In this document: one piece after another, positions 26,285 through 35,069 of the stretch
Position numbering within the stretch: the stretch's first letter is position 1
How the letters are laid out: each line of letters starts with the position of its first letter
DNA from: Xanthomonas pisi DSM 18956
GTDB lineage: Bacteria > Pseudomonadota > Gammaproteobacteria > Xanthomonadales > Xanthomonadaceae
Direction of reading: 5' to 3'
DNA length: 49,871 bases
NCBI RefSeq assembly: GCF_001010415.1
Contig: NZ_JPLE01000009.1
Location: 1-49,871, forward strand
Translations under genes and position numbers: made by a program
The notes under the pieces: generated by a model
Told to the model about the DNA's origin: nothing
Databases searched by the model: none
What the model saw: the letters and a program-made list of their open reading frames with translations, nothing else

Positions 26285-26881
26285 ATGAAACTGCGTTCGC
26301 TTGCCGGATCCGTGCTTGCCCTCGCCTTGGCGCTCCCCGTGACCAGCGCGTGGGCGGCGCCGCAGATCCAGGGCCATCAGATCAGCGTGCAGGCCAGCGA
26401 CCTGCAGCAGTATCTGGGCGGCCGCTTTCCGCAGACGCACGACACGCTGGGCGGCCTGATCGCAATGACGGTCAGCAATCCGGCGCTGTCGCTGCCGCCG
26501 GGCGACCGGCTCAAGATGGCGTTCGACCTGGCTGTGGCCACTGCCGGCGGCGCGCCGGCCCCGGTGGGCAATGTGACCCTGACCAGCGCGCTGCGTTACG
26601 ACGTCGCCAAACAAGGCTTCTATCTCGACCAGCCCAGCATCGACGATTTCCGTCCTGCCAATTCCGGCGCAAAGCTCGATCACAGCACCCGCCAGTTACT
26701 CAACACCTGGCTGGCCGATTACGCACGCAAGGAACCCATCTATCGCATCGACCCGTCGATTGCCGCCGTGATGGGCGCCGTGCAGGTGGAGTCGGTGGGC
26801 ATCCAGAACGGGCGCGTGGCGGTCAACTTCAATCAGAACATCGAACAGCTGGTGCCGGCGGCGTCGCTGTCGGGGAAGTAG
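26285..26881 (+). CDS. DUF1439-like exported protein (YceB-type)
   Basis: 198 residues with a Sec signal peptide (hydrophobic 8-20, cleavage expected after SAWA near residue 24). The mature part has HQISVQASDLQQYLGGRFP and a C-terminal region YRIDPSIAAVMGAVQVESVGIQNGRVAVNFNQ (quoted only to place the domain). This resembles DUF1439, the family of the E. coli lipoprotein YceB, but there is no lipobox here. The function is unknown. A strong bidirectional terminator follows. Confidence 0.72.
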   Translation: MKLRSLAGSVLALALALPVTSAWAAPQIQGHQISVQASDLQQYLGGRFPQTHDTLGGLIAMTVSNPALSLPPGDRLKMAFDLAVATAGGAPAPVGNVTLTSALRYDVAKQGFYLDQPSIDDFRPANSGAKLDHSTRQLLNTWLADYARKEPIYRIDPSIAAVMGAVQVESVGIQNGRVAVNFNQNIEQLVPAASLSGK

Positions 26882-26943
26882 ATCCCGCACGCTCCCGGCA
26901 GCCTGCGCAGCCGCAGCCCTCGTCTTCTGCACACCTATCATGC

Positions 26944-26973
26944 AAAGGCCCGGCGCAACTGCGCCGGGCCTTT
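26944..26973. terminator. Bidirectional Rho-independent terminator
   Basis: AAAGGCCCGGCGC-AACT-GCGCCGGGCCTTT, a 13-bp perfect stem between two convergent genes. Confidence 0.85.
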
Positions 26974-27009
26974 CATCGACGCGAGATGGAAAGTCGCGAC
27001 CAGCGCGCC

Positions 27010-27552
27010 TTACGCCGCCAGTGCCTTGGCCACCGCTGCACTGAATGCCGGAATGTCGTCAGGCTTGCGGCTGGTGATCAGCTGACCATCGACCACCACT
27101 TCGGCATCCTGCCAGTGCGCCCCGGCATTGGTCAGATCGGTTTTGACCGACGACCATGAGGTGACCTTGCGGTCGCGCACCAGATCGCTTTCCAGCAGGA
27201 GCCACGGTCCGTGGCAGATCGCCGCGACCGGCTTGTGCGCCGTCGCAAACGCGCGAATGAAGGCGATCGCCTGCTTGTCCGTGCGCAGCGTATCTGGATT
27301 GAGCACGCCGCCGGGCAGCACCAACGCGTCGTAGCCGTCAGGAGTTGCCTGTTCAAGATGCTGGTCGACAGCGACCGAGTCGCCCCAGTCGGTGTGATTC
27401 CAGGCGCGGATCTTTGCGCCATCGCCGGGTGCGATCACATCGACCTTGGCACCCCACGATTCCAGCAGGCGCTTGGGTTCTGTCAGTTCGGATTGCTCGA
27501 AGCCATCGGTGGCCAGGACAGCGATGGTCTTGCCGGAGAGCGAATAAGCCAT
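27010..27552 (-). CDS. DJ-1/PfpI-family protein
   Basis: 180 residues of the DJ-1/PfpI superfamily (glyoxalase, chaperone or amidase-like members; exact activity not predictable). The nucleophile elbow AICHGPWLL has C113 followed by H114, and the N-terminal DGFEQSELTEP carries the conserved glutamate E19. LVLPGGVLNPD is the typical loop. The ATG at 27552 has GAGGAG upstream. It is convergent with the DUF1439 gene across a shared terminator. Confidence 0.9.
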   Translation of the reverse strand: MAYSLSGKTIAVLATDGFEQSELTEPKRLLESWGAKVDVIAPGDGAKIRAWNHTDWGDSVAVDQHLEQATPDGYDALVLPGGVLNPDTLRTDKQAIAFIRAFATAHKPVAAICHGPWLLLESDLVRDRKVTSWSSVKTDLTNAGAHWQDAEVVVDGQLITSRKPDDIPAFSAAVAKALAA

Positions 27553-27656
27553 GTGGGGCTCCTCGATGAAAGAAGCCCGCACCCTAGGCAGCGCACTGTT
27601 GCGCAGCAGTGAACCGATGTGTGCGTCGCGTCAGCGCGCAACGCGCTCGCCCATGC

Positions 27657-28124
27657 TCAGCGCTTGGGCTGCAGCATCGTGCCGGTGCAGTTCTTCGACC
27701 CGCAGCGGCATTCCCAGATCTTCTTCAAGCGCGGCGTATGCCGCTCGGCCAGCGTGATGCCGTAGTTGTAGGTGAGTTCTTCGCCCGCCTTGATGGCGCG
27801 TTTGGCCTCGATGAAGATCTTGTCCTTGCTGCGGTCGTCGCCTTCCGCCTCTTCGATCACCGCTTCGCAATTGGGATTGCAGCTATGGTTGATCCAGCGC
27901 GCGACATTGCCTTCGTAGTTGGCATCCAGCACATAGTCGTCGCTGAGCGTGAACAGGAAGGTGTGGCCGCTTTCCACGTCGCCGGTGTCGTCGGCATCCA
28001 CTTCGGCATGCGTGCGCAGGCGGCCCTTGTATTGAATGATGCGCTCGCCCTTGCGGAGCGGGGCGAGGGCGAACATGCCATTGCCGTGGATACGTGACTT
28101 GCGGGCGGCAACTTTGCGCGACAT
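27657..28124 (-). CDS. SET-domain protein-lysine methyltransferase
   Basis: 155 residues, an almost bare SET domain that uses S-adenosylmethionine to methylate lysines. Visible motifs: GNGMFALAPLRKGERI at the start, NHSCNPNC (79-86), GEELTYNYG (114-122), and a post-SET cysteine cluster C139, C141, C146 (ECRCGSKNC) that would bind zinc with C82. All parts of an active enzyme are present. SET proteins are mainly eukaryotic; bacterial ones occur in pathogens, where Chlamydia's modifies histone-like proteins. Here the substrate is unknown; the HU-like tail protein encoded at 24083 is a candidate. It is divergent from sufR. Confidence 0.9.
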   Translation of the reverse strand: MSRKVAARKSRIHGNGMFALAPLRKGERIIQYKGRLRTHAEVDADDTGDVESGHTFLFTLSDDYVLDANYEGNVARWINHSCNPNCEAVIEEAEGDDRSKDKIFIEAKRAIKAGEELTYNYGITLAERHTPRLKKIWECRCGSKNCTGTMLQPKR

Positions 28125-28236
28125 GTAAGGGTCCAGTGATGGGGCCGCTCATTGTGACCGCAGCGCGCCCATGCGCCAAGCACAAGCGCACCACCGCCCG
28201 CAACGGCCTGCGCTTGCCGGCGGCTGAACCGGGCGG

Positions 28237-28266
28237 TTGGCCCTGCCCGGCGAGAAAGAGTACAAT
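28237..28266 (+). promoter_or_regulatory. Candidate sigma-70 promoter of the suf operon
   Basis: TTGGCC (28237) and TACAAT (28261) separated by 18 bases, about 32 bases before the sufR start. An Rrf2-type operator would be expected to overlap it, but I cannot identify one with confidence. Confidence 0.5.
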
Positions 28267-28297
28267 TTCGGTCCGCTTTAAGGTTTCCTGCTCGCTC

Positions 28298-28756
28298 ATG
28301 TTGCGCGTCACCAAACTCACCGATTACGCCACCGTCGTGCTGACCGTGCTTGCCGCACGCAGCGGTGAAGTGCTCAGCGCCAGCGAACTGGCCGAACAGG
28401 CGGGTCTGGAAGCGCCGACCGTGAGCAAGATCCTCAAACCGCTGTCGCAAGCCGGGCTGGTGGAAGGTCTGCGCGGTGTGCACGGCGGTTACCGGCTGGC
28501 GCGCGATGCCGGCCAGATCACCCTGGTAGAGATTGTCGAGGCAATGGAAGGCCCGCTGGCGATCACCGAATGCAGCCAGGACCACAGCCAGTGCGGCATC
28601 GCGCAGACATGCGGCGTGCGCTCCAACTGGCGCCTGATCAACGACGTGGTCGGCGACGCATTGCGTCGGGTCACGCTTGCGCAGATGTTGCAGCCCCTCT
28701 CTCTCCCTGGCGACAGCCGTCGGCGTTCCATCGCCGCACGCGTCGCGACCACCTGA
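28298..28756 (+). CDS. Rrf2-family SUF operon regulator
   Basis: 152-residue winged-helix repressor of the Rrf2/IscR family, thought to sense Fe-S status and control the suf genes it heads. The DNA-binding part contains LSASELAEQAGLEAPTVSKI and the wing RGVHGGYRLAR. Three cysteines C92, C99 and C105 (spacing 7 and 6) stand where IscR has C92, C98 and C104, so it can probably bind a [2Fe-2S] or [4Fe-4S] cluster. It is 15 bases before sufB and probably autoregulated. Confidence 0.92.
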   Translation: MLRVTKLTDYATVVLTVLAARSGEVLSASELAEQAGLEAPTVSKILKPLSQAGLVEGLRGVHGGYRLARDAGQITLVEIVEAMEGPLAITECSQDHSQCGIAQTCGVRSNWRLINDVVGDALRRVTLAQMLQPLSLPGDSRRRSIAARVATT

Positions 28757-28771
28757 CCTGTAGGCAGCCCG

Positions 28772-30229
28772 ATGGCCACCGAACTTGCTCCCCCGCAGAA
28801 TGCGCAGATCCTCGAACGGTTGGGCCGACGCTACGACGCCGGCTTCATCACCGAGATCGAATCCGATTCGCTCCCGCCCGGTCTGGACGAAGACACCATC
28901 CGTGCGTTGTCGGCCAAGAAGGACGAGCCGCAATGGATGACCGACTGGCGTCTTGAGGCCTACCGTCATTGGCTGAAAATGCCGATGCCCGAATGGGCCA
29001 AGCTCAAGATCGCGCCGATCGATTTCCAGGCGCTGAGCTACTACTCCGCGCCCAAGGGCCCGAAGTACGCCTCGCTGGACGAGGTGCCCAAGGAACTGCT
29101 CGACACCTACGACAAGCTTGGCGTGCCGTTGCACGAGCGCGCACGGCTGGCCGGCGTGGCGGTGGATGCGGTGTTCGACTCGGTTTCGGTCGGCACCACC
29201 TTCCGCAAGGAGCTGGCCGAAAAGGGCGTGATCTTCTGCTCGATGTCCGAGGCCATCAAGGAACATCCGGAGATCGTCAGGCAGTACCTGGGCAGCGTGG
29301 TGCCGGTGGGCGACAACTACTTCGCCGCGCTCAACTCGGCGGTGTTCTCCGACGGCAGCTTCGTGTTCATCCCGGCGGGCGTGCGTTGCCCGATGGAACT
29401 GAGCACCTATTTCCGCATCAATGCCGGCCACACCGGGCAGTTCGAGCGCACCTTGATCGTGTGCGAGGACAAGGCCTACGTGTCGTATCTGGAAGGCTGC
29501 ACCGCGCCGATGCGCGATGAGAACCAGCTGCACGCGGCAGTGGTGGAGCTGGTGACGCTGGAAGACGCCGAGATCAAGTACTCGACCGTGCAGAACTGGT
29601 ACCCGGGTGACGAGGAAGGCCGCGGTGGCATCTACAACTTCGTCACCAAGCGCGCCGAATGCCGTGGCGACCGCAGCAAGGTGACCTGGACCCAGGTCGA
29701 AACCGGCTCGGCGATCACCTGGAAGTATCCGTCCTGCGTGCTGCTCGGCGACGACTCGGTGGGCGAGTTTCATTCGGTGGCACTGACCCATCATCGTCAG
29801 CAGGCCGATACCGGCACCAAGATGATCCATATCGGCAAGCGCACCAAGAGCAAGATCGTCAGCAAGGGCATCAGTGCCGGGCGTGGCCAGAACACCTATC
29901 GCGGCCTGGTCAAGGTGGATCGCAATGCAGACGGCGCGCGCAACTACACCCAGTGCGATTCGCTGTTGATCGGCAAGCAGTGCGGCGCGCACACCTTCCC
30001 CTATATCGAGGTGAAGAATCCCGGCGCCACCGTCGAGCACGAGGCCACCACCTCCAAGATCAGCGACGACCAGCTGTTCTACTGCCGTGCACGCGGCATC
30101 AGCCAGGAAGACGCGGTGTCGCTGATCGTGGACGGGTTCTGCAAGCAGGTGTTCCGCGAACTGCCGATGGAATTCGCCGTGGAAGCCAAGAAGCTACTGG
30201 AAGTCTCGCTGGAAGGCAGCGTCGGCTGA
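28772..30229 (+). CDS. sufB: Fe-S cluster assembly scaffold SufB
   Basis: Scaffold subunit of the SufBC2D complex on which clusters are built in the cytoplasm. 485 residues, usual length. Recognisable segments include [75 protein letters not shown] and [19 protein letters not shown]. The gene is followed by a 164-base gap with a multi-hairpin element before sufC, whereas the next suf genes overlap. Confidence 0.97.
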   Translation: MATELAPPQNAQILERLGRRYDAGFITEIESDSLPPGLDEDTIRALSAKKDEPQWMTDWRLEAYRHWLKMPMPEWAKLKIAPIDFQALSYYSAPKGPKYASLDEVPKELLDTYDKLGVPLHERARLAGVAVDAVFDSVSVGTTFRKELAEKGVIFCSMSEAIKEHPEIVRQYLGSVVPVGDNYFAALNSAVFSDGSFVFIPAGVRCPMELSTYFRINAGHTGQFERTLIVCEDKAYVSYLEGCTAPMRDENQLHAAVVELVTLEDAEIKYSTVQNWYPGDEEGRGGIYNFVTKRAECRGDRSKVTWTQVETGSAITWKYPSCVLLGDDSVGEFHSVALTHHRQQADTGTKMIHIGKRTKSKIVSKGISAGRGQNTYRGLVKVDRNADGARNYTQCDSLLIGKQCGAHTFPYIEVKNPGATVEHEATTSKISDDQLFYCRARGISQEDAVSLIVDGFCKQVFRELPMEFAVEAKKLLEVSLEGSVG

Positions 30230-30237
30230 CGCATCTC

Positions 30238-30364
30238 CCTTCTCCCTTCGGGAGAAGGTGGCGCAAAGCGCCGGATGAGGGTACGGGCGAAGCCTCGCGC
30301 CCCCAAATCCAGGAGACGCTTCGCGCCCACCCCCACCCCAACCCCTCTCCCGGCGGGAGAGGGG
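30238..30364. repeat. Multi-hairpin palindromic element between sufB and sufC
   Basis: Starts with the hairpin CCTTCTCCC-TTC-GGGAGAAGG (30238-30258), then GGCGC-AAA-GCGCC (30260-30272), then CGAAGC...GCTTCG arms. It ends with CCCCTCTCCC-GGC-GGGAGAGGGG (30342-30364). The two end hairpins resemble each other in inverted orientation, as in composite REP/BIME-type elements. It may affect mRNA stability or sufB:sufC ratio. Confidence 0.75.
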
Positions 30365-30393
30365 CTACATAAGAATTCTGACGGACCATCAGC

Positions 30394-31158
30394 ATGCTCA
30401 ACATTCAAAATCTCCACGCCAGCATCGCCGGCAAACACATCCTCAAGGGCCTGTCGCTGGATATCCAGCCCGGCCAGGTGCATGCCCTGATGGGGCCCAA
30501 TGGCGCGGGCAAGTCCACGCTGGGCAATGTGCTGTCCGGACGCGATGGCTATGAAGTCAGCGAAGGCAGCGTACTGTTCGAAGGCAAGGATCTGCTCGAC
30601 CTTCCGCCGGAAGAACGCGCCGCCGCCGGCCTATTCCTGGCATTCCAGTACCCGGTGGAAATCCCCGGCGTCAACAACACCTATTTCTTGCGCGCCGCAC
30701 TCAATGCGCAGCGCAAGGCGCGTGGCGAGGACGAACTGGATTCGATGCAGTTCCTCAAGCTGGTGCGGCAGAAGCTGGCCGTACTGCATCTGAAGGACGA
30801 GCTGCTGCACCGTGGCGTCAATGAAGGGTTTTCCGGCGGCGAAAAGAAGCGCAACGAGATCTTCCAGCTGGCCGTGCTCGAACCCAAGCTCGCCATCCTG
30901 GACGAAACCGACTCCGGCCTGGATATCGATGCGCTCAAGAGCGTGGCCGACGGTGTCAACGCGTTGCGCTCGCCGGAGCGCTCGTTCCTGGTGATCACCC
31001 ACTATCAGCGCCTGCTCGACTACATCAAGCCGGACGTGGTGCACGTGCTGTCCGAAGGACGCATCGTGCAGAGCGGCGGCCCGGAACTGGCGCTGGAGCT
31101 GGAAAAGCACGGCTACCACTTCCTGAAGGATCGTGTGGTGCCCGAGGTTGCTGCCTGA
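30394..31158 (+). CDS. sufC: Fe-S cluster assembly ATPase SufC
   Basis: ABC-type ATPase that drives conformational change in SufBC2D. 254 residues with Walker A GPNGAGKST (34-42), a family-typical FLAFQYPVEIPGVNN Q-loop region, signature FSGGEKKRNEI, Walker B LAILDETDSGLDID and the switch His in ITHYQRLL. Its stop overlaps the sufD start by one base (TGATG). Confidence 0.98.
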   Translation: MLNIQNLHASIAGKHILKGLSLDIQPGQVHALMGPNGAGKSTLGNVLSGRDGYEVSEGSVLFEGKDLLDLPPEERAAAGLFLAFQYPVEIPGVNNTYFLRAALNAQRKARGEDELDSMQFLKLVRQKLAVLHLKDELLHRGVNEGFSGGEKKRNEIFQLAVLEPKLAILDETDSGLDIDALKSVADGVNALRSPERSFLVITHYQRLLDYIKPDVVHVLSEGRIVQSGGPELALELEKHGYHFLKDRVVPEVAA

Positions 31159-32420
31159 TGAGCGCCCTGCTCGACTCCCTGGCCCGCGGTTTCTGCGGCA
31201 GCGATGCGCGCCGCGCCGAGCTCGATGCCGCACTGCAGGCCGGCCTGCCCGGACCGCGCGCCGAAGCGTGGAAATACACCTCGCTGCGCCAGCTGGAACG
31301 GCGCAGCTTCCAGCCTGCGCCGCTGGTACCGACGTTGATCGATGCTGCGCTGCTGGACGAGATCCCGTCGCCACGGCTGGTGTTCGTCAACGGCCGCCCA
31401 TCCGATGCATTGAGCGACCTGTCGACGCTGCCGGATGGCGTGCAGCTGGACACCTTGTCCGCGTCGCTGGCTGCAGGCGATGACGCCCAGCAATTACTCG
31501 GCCGCCGTTTCGAAGGCAGCGACGAAATCTTTGCGCGCCTCAATGCCGCGCTTGCCGACGAAGGCGTGCTGGTGCGCGTGCAGGAAGGGGCACAGATCCA
31601 GCCGCCGCTGCATCTGGTCTTCATCGGCGTGGCCGGCGAGCACAACCTGTCTTGGCACCATCGCCACCTGATCGAACTGCGCGCCGGCGCAGCGCTGAAC
31701 GTGGTCGAGCACCACCTGCATGTCGGCGATGCGGCGCACCTGCACAACAGCCTGATGCATGTCCACCTGGCCCAGGATGCGGTGCTGTCGCATGCACGGG
31801 TGCAGGCCGACAGTGCGCACGCAACGGCGCTGTTGCGTACCGATGCGGTGCTGGCGCGTAATGCGCGCTACCAGCGCGTGGATCTGGAGCTGGGTGCCAA
31901 CCTGTCGCGCCATGAGCTCAACGTGCGCCTGGAAGGCAACAACGCCCAGCTCATTGCCAATGGCGTGCTGCTAGGCAACGGCCGCCGCCATGTCGATACA
32001 CGCCTGGGTATCGCGCACATCGCACGCGACACCACCTGCGAGCTGGTCTGGCGCGGCGTGGGCGCCGATCGCAGCCGCGTGGTCTTCCATGGCGGCATCA
32101 ATATCCGTCCCGGCGCGGACGGCACCGACGCGCGGCTGTCGAACAAGAATCTGCTGCTGTCGGCCAACGCCGAGATCGACACACAGCCGGTGCTGGTGAT
32201 CGATGCCGAGGAAGTGCAGGCCGCGCATGGCGCCACCGTCGGCCAGCTCGACGACAATGCCTTGTTCTATCTGCGCTCGCGCGGCCTGCCGCAGGCCGAG
32301 GCGCAGCGCCTGTTGAGTGCGGCGTTCTGCCACGAACCGCTGCGGGTGTTACCGGCTGCGCTGAGCGCCGTGCTGGCCTTGCAGCTGGACCGCGCCCTGA
32401 ATTCGGCGGGCGTGGCATGA
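31158..32420 (+). CDS. sufD: Fe-S cluster assembly protein SufD
   Basis: Paralogue of SufB and third component of the SufBC2D scaffold. 420 residues with PGPRAEAWKYTSLRQL near the N-terminus and a right-handed beta-helix middle (LGNGRRHVDTRLGIAH). The C-terminal signature is HGATVGQLDDNALFYLRSRG, followed by LPQAEAQRLLSAAF. Both ends overlap neighbours, so it is tightly coupled to sufC and sufS. Confidence 0.95.
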   Translation: MSALLDSLARGFCGSDARRAELDAALQAGLPGPRAEAWKYTSLRQLERRSFQPAPLVPTLIDAALLDEIPSPRLVFVNGRPSDALSDLSTLPDGVQLDTLSASLAAGDDAQQLLGRRFEGSDEIFARLNAALADEGVLVRVQEGAQIQPPLHLVFIGVAGEHNLSWHHRHLIELRAGAALNVVEHHLHVGDAAHLHNSLMHVHLAQDAVLSHARVQADSAHATALLRTDAVLARNARYQRVDLELGANLSRHELNVRLEGNNAQLIANGVLLGNGRRHVDTRLGIAHIARDTTCELVWRGVGADRSRVVFHGGINIRPGADGTDARLSNKNLLLSANAEIDTQPVLVIDAEEVQAAHGATVGQLDDNALFYLRSRGLPQAEAQRLLSAAFCHEPLRVLPAALSAVLALQLDRALNSAGVA

Positions 32421-33661
32421 ATGCACCGGCCGTCACGCAGGGCAGCGCTCCGGACTGGGAGCGCGTTCGTTCGGATTTCCCGCTGCTGATGCGGCAGGTG
32501 CATGGCAAGCCGCTGATCTATTTCGACAACGCCAACACCGGGCAGAAGCCGTTGCAGGTGATCGCGGCGACCGACGAGTTCTATCGGCGCCAGAACGCCA
32601 ACGTCAGCCGCGCGGTGCATGCGCTGGGCACCGAAGCCACCGATGCCTTCGAAGGCGCGCGCAGCAAGCTCGCCCGCTTTCTCAACGTGCGTGCCGACGA
32701 GCTGGTGCTGTGCAGCGGCACCACCTTTGCGATCAACCTGGTGGCCTACTCCTGGGCACTGCCGCGCCTGGGTGCCGGCGATGTGATCCTGATCTCGCGC
32801 ATGGAGCACCACGCCAACATCGTGCCGTGGCAACTGGTGGCCCAGCGTACCGGTGCCAGCATCCGCGTGGCCGAGATCACGCCGGACGGCGCGCTGGATC
32901 TGGACGCCCTGCGCAAGGCGATGACGCCGGAGGTCAAGCTGCTGGCGATCACGCATGTGTCCAATGTGCTGGGCACGGTCAACCCGGTGCGCGAAATCTG
33001 CCGCGAGGCGCGCAAGCGCGGCATCGTCACCGTGGTGGACGGCTCGCAAGCCGCGCCGCATCGTCGTATCGACGTGGCCGGCATCGGCTGCGATTTCTAC
33101 GCCATCACCGGACACAAGATGTGCGGCCCCACCGGCACCGGCGCGCTGTGGGCACGTCGCGAACATCTGCAGGACATGCCGCCGTTTCTGGGCGGTGGCG
33201 AAATGATCAAGGAAGTCAGCTTCGAAGGCACCGTGTACAACGATGCCCCGCACAAGTTCGAAGCAGGCACGCCCAACATCGCCGGCTTCATCGGCCTGGG
33301 CGCGGCGGTGGATTATCTTGACTCGCTCGGCCTCGAACACGTGGAAGCGCGCGAAGCCGAGCTGCTGGCGCACTTCACCGAAGAGCTGCAGCGGATCGAC
33401 GGCCTGCGCATCTTCGGCACCACGCCCGACAAGGCCGCAGTGGTGTCGTTCCTGATCGAGGGCGCGCATTCGCACGACCTTGCCACCCTGCTCGACCTGG
33501 AAGGCGTGGCAGTGCGCTCGGGCCAGCACTGTGCGCATCCGCTGCTGCAGTACTACGGCGTGGCCGCCACCTGTCGCGCATCGCTGGCCTTTTACAACAC
33601 GCACGACGAGATCGAGCGTTTTGTTGCCGCGTTGATGAAGGTGCGTCGCCTGCTGGGTTGA
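32417..33661 (+). CDS. sufS: Cysteine desulfurase SufS
   Basis: PLP enzyme that supplies persulfide sulfur. 414 residues with the PLP lysine K234 in ITGHKMCGPTG and the active-site cysteine C372 in RSGQHCAHPLL; both are offset by 8 from E. coli SufS (K226, C364). The start overlaps the sufD stop by 4 bases. No sufE or sufU partner follows, so the sulfur-transfer partner must be encoded elsewhere. Confidence 0.97.
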   Translation: MNAPAVTQGSAPDWERVRSDFPLLMRQVHGKPLIYFDNANTGQKPLQVIAATDEFYRRQNANVSRAVHALGTEATDAFEGARSKLARFLNVRADELVLCSGTTFAINLVAYSWALPRLGAGDVILISRMEHHANIVPWQLVAQRTGASIRVAEITPDGALDLDALRKAMTPEVKLLAITHVSNVLGTVNPVREICREARKRGIVTVVDGSQAAPHRRIDVAGIGCDFYAITGHKMCGPTGTGALWARREHLQDMPPFLGGGEMIKEVSFEGTVYNDAPHKFEAGTPNIAGFIGLGAAVDYLDSLGLEHVEAREAELLAHFTEELQRIDGLRIFGTTPDKAAVVSFLIEGAHSHDLATLLDLEGVAVRSGQHCAHPLLQYYGVAATCRASLAFYNTHDEIERFVAALMKVRRLLG

Positions 33662-33665
33662 CGGC

Positions 33666-33852
33666 GGGGATTGGGGATTCGGCATTGGGGATTCGGAAGA
33701 CCCCTTCGCCACCCTGCCACGCCTGCGCCAGACCTCGGTGCGCTGGCGCACGTGCCCCAGTAAGACTCAGCGCAACGCCCCAATCCGGGTGTCCGATACG
33801 TCGCAAAAAACAGCGTTCTTGCGCTTTTACGAATCCCCAATCCCGACTCCCG
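33666..33852. repeat. Inverted pair of GGGATTS heptad repeats (copy C)
   Basis: The left arm (33666-33696) starts 5 bases after the sufS stop and carries GGGATTG/GGGATTC units ending GGGATTCGGAAGA. The right arm (33825-33852), read on the minus strand, has inner end GGGATTCGTAAAAG. The outer end again reads CGCTA. The spacer of about 130 bases differs from that of copies A and B. Confidence 0.7.
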
Positions 33853-33865
33853 CTAAACTGCCCCC

Positions 33866-34405
33866 ATGCAGACCACCACCTTCCGCACCGCCACCGTCGA
33901 TGACATCGACGCCCTCGTCCAGCTGGTGACCTCGGCCTATCGTGGCGACAGTAGCCGCGTAGGATGGACCACCGAGGCGGACATTCTCGATGGTGCCCGC
34001 ATCGATCCGGCCGTGCTGCGTCAGGACATCCTGCGCGAGCGCAGCCTGGTGTTGCTGGTGGAACAGGACGGGCGCCTGCGGGCGTGCGCCCATATCGCCG
34101 ATGACGATGGTGCGGGGTACTTCGGCATGTTCGCGGTGGACCCCTCGCTGCAGGGCAGCGGCCTGGGCAAGACGCTGCTGGCCGAGGCCGAGCGCATCGC
34201 CGCCGCCGAATGGCAGCTGCCGGTGATGCGCATGACCGTGATCGATGTGCGCAACGAACTCATCGCCTTCTACGAACGGCGCGGTTACCGACGCACCGGT
34301 ATCGTCAAGCCGTTCCCGTATGGCGACGAACGCTTCGGCGTGCCGCTGCGGCAGGACCTGCGATTCGAAGTGCTGGAAAAGTCGCTGGCCGACGCTGTGC
34401 CATGA
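33866..34405 (+). CDS. GNAT-family N-acetyltransferase
   Basis: 179 residues of the GCN5-related acetyltransferase fold. The acetyl-CoA loop is LQGSGLGKTLLAEAE, preceded by the beta-strand YFGMFAVDPS and followed by MRMTVIDVRNELIAFYERRGY, a normal motif-B. The substrate is unknown. It overlaps the Rieske gene by 4 bases (ATGA) and follows the suf operon across a repeat element, so cotranscription with suf is possible but not shown. Confidence 0.9.
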   Translation: MQTTTFRTATVDDIDALVQLVTSAYRGDSSRVGWTTEADILDGARIDPAVLRQDILRERSLVLLVEQDGRLRACAHIADDDGAGYFGMFAVDPSLQGSGLGKTLLAEAERIAAAEWQLPVMRMTVIDVRNELIAFYERRGYRRTGIVKPFPYGDERFGVPLRQDLRFEVLEKSLADAVP

Positions 34406-34731
34406 GTCAGACCTGGACCTTCGTCTGCGCAAGCGACGCGCTACTGCCCGGCGAACTGCAGACCGTCTGGGACGAGGTCACCGACGCGCCAATCGTGGTG
34501 TTCAACCTCGACGGCGAGCTGTACGCGCTGGAAGACCGCTGCAGCCACGAAGACTACGAGTTGTCGCCCGGCAGCTTCGACCCGGTCGCCGGCACCATCG
34601 AGTGCCAGTTGCACAGCGCGCGCTTCGATGTGCGCGATGGCCGGCCCTTGTGTGCGCCCGCCTACACCGCCGTGCCCAAGTTCCCGGTCAAGCGCGAGCA
34701 CGACGGCATCTGGACCCGCGACGACCGCTGA
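34402..34731 (+). CDS. Rieske [2Fe-2S] ferredoxin-like protein
   Basis: 109-residue soluble Rieske protein resembling oxygenase ferredoxins. The cluster ligands are complete: C47-x-H49 in RCSHEDYEL and C68-x-x-H71 in ECQLHSARFD. There is no membrane anchor. No oxygenase is nearby, so it may serve as an electron donor to an unlinked enzyme or accompany SUF assembly. It is translationally coupled to the GNAT gene. Confidence 0.92.
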   Translation: MSQTWTFVCASDALLPGELQTVWDEVTDAPIVVFNLDGELYALEDRCSHEDYELSPGSFDPVAGTIECQLHSARFDVRDGRPLCAPAYTAVPKFPVKREHDGIWTRDDR

Positions 34732-34809
34732 GACGGCGGTTTCGGATCGCGACTGCTCACGCTGGAGGCCGCCATCTGCTGCATGGCCTGCGCTTGCGTT
34801 CGGCAAGCA

Positions 34810-34839
34810 TTGCAAAGAAGAATGATTTGCATTTAAGAT
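34810..34839 (+). promoter_or_regulatory. Candidate Fur-regulated promoter of the iron island
   Basis: -35 TTGCAA (34810) and -10 TAAGAT (34834), spaced 18. Between and over them, AATGATTTGCATT (34821-34833) matches 10 of 13 positions of the Fur core AATGATAATCATT, and TGCAAA...TTTGCA gives an extra dyad. The remaining gap 34840-35069 holds no gene and would form a leader of about 220 bases. Confidence 0.55.
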
Positions 34840-35069
34840 CGCAGCCCTTCAGGTCTTCTTAACATCTGACCTGCCCTGCGATCCCATGCGCCCTGCACTG
34901 TCCGACACCTTCGCTCTGCGTCCTGTTCGCCTGCGCTTTCCAGCGCGGCGCGGCAGCGTGTGCGGTGAACGCCAGCCGGACGCAACGGGCTAGCGACCGC
35001 ACGCACACCCTTCCGCACCCGCCGAGCCGCCGCCAGGCCGGAGCATCGCTTCCCTTTTCGAGACGTCTC

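Noticed and set aside
27857..30040. Very long minus-strand frame opposite sufB
   Set aside because: Antisense to sufR and sufB, which are unmistakable; codon shadow.
34910..34930. Two TTCGC boxes upstream of the TonB receptor, resembling a plant-inducible promoter box
   Set aside because: The spacing is 11 bases, not the 15 required for the PIP box.
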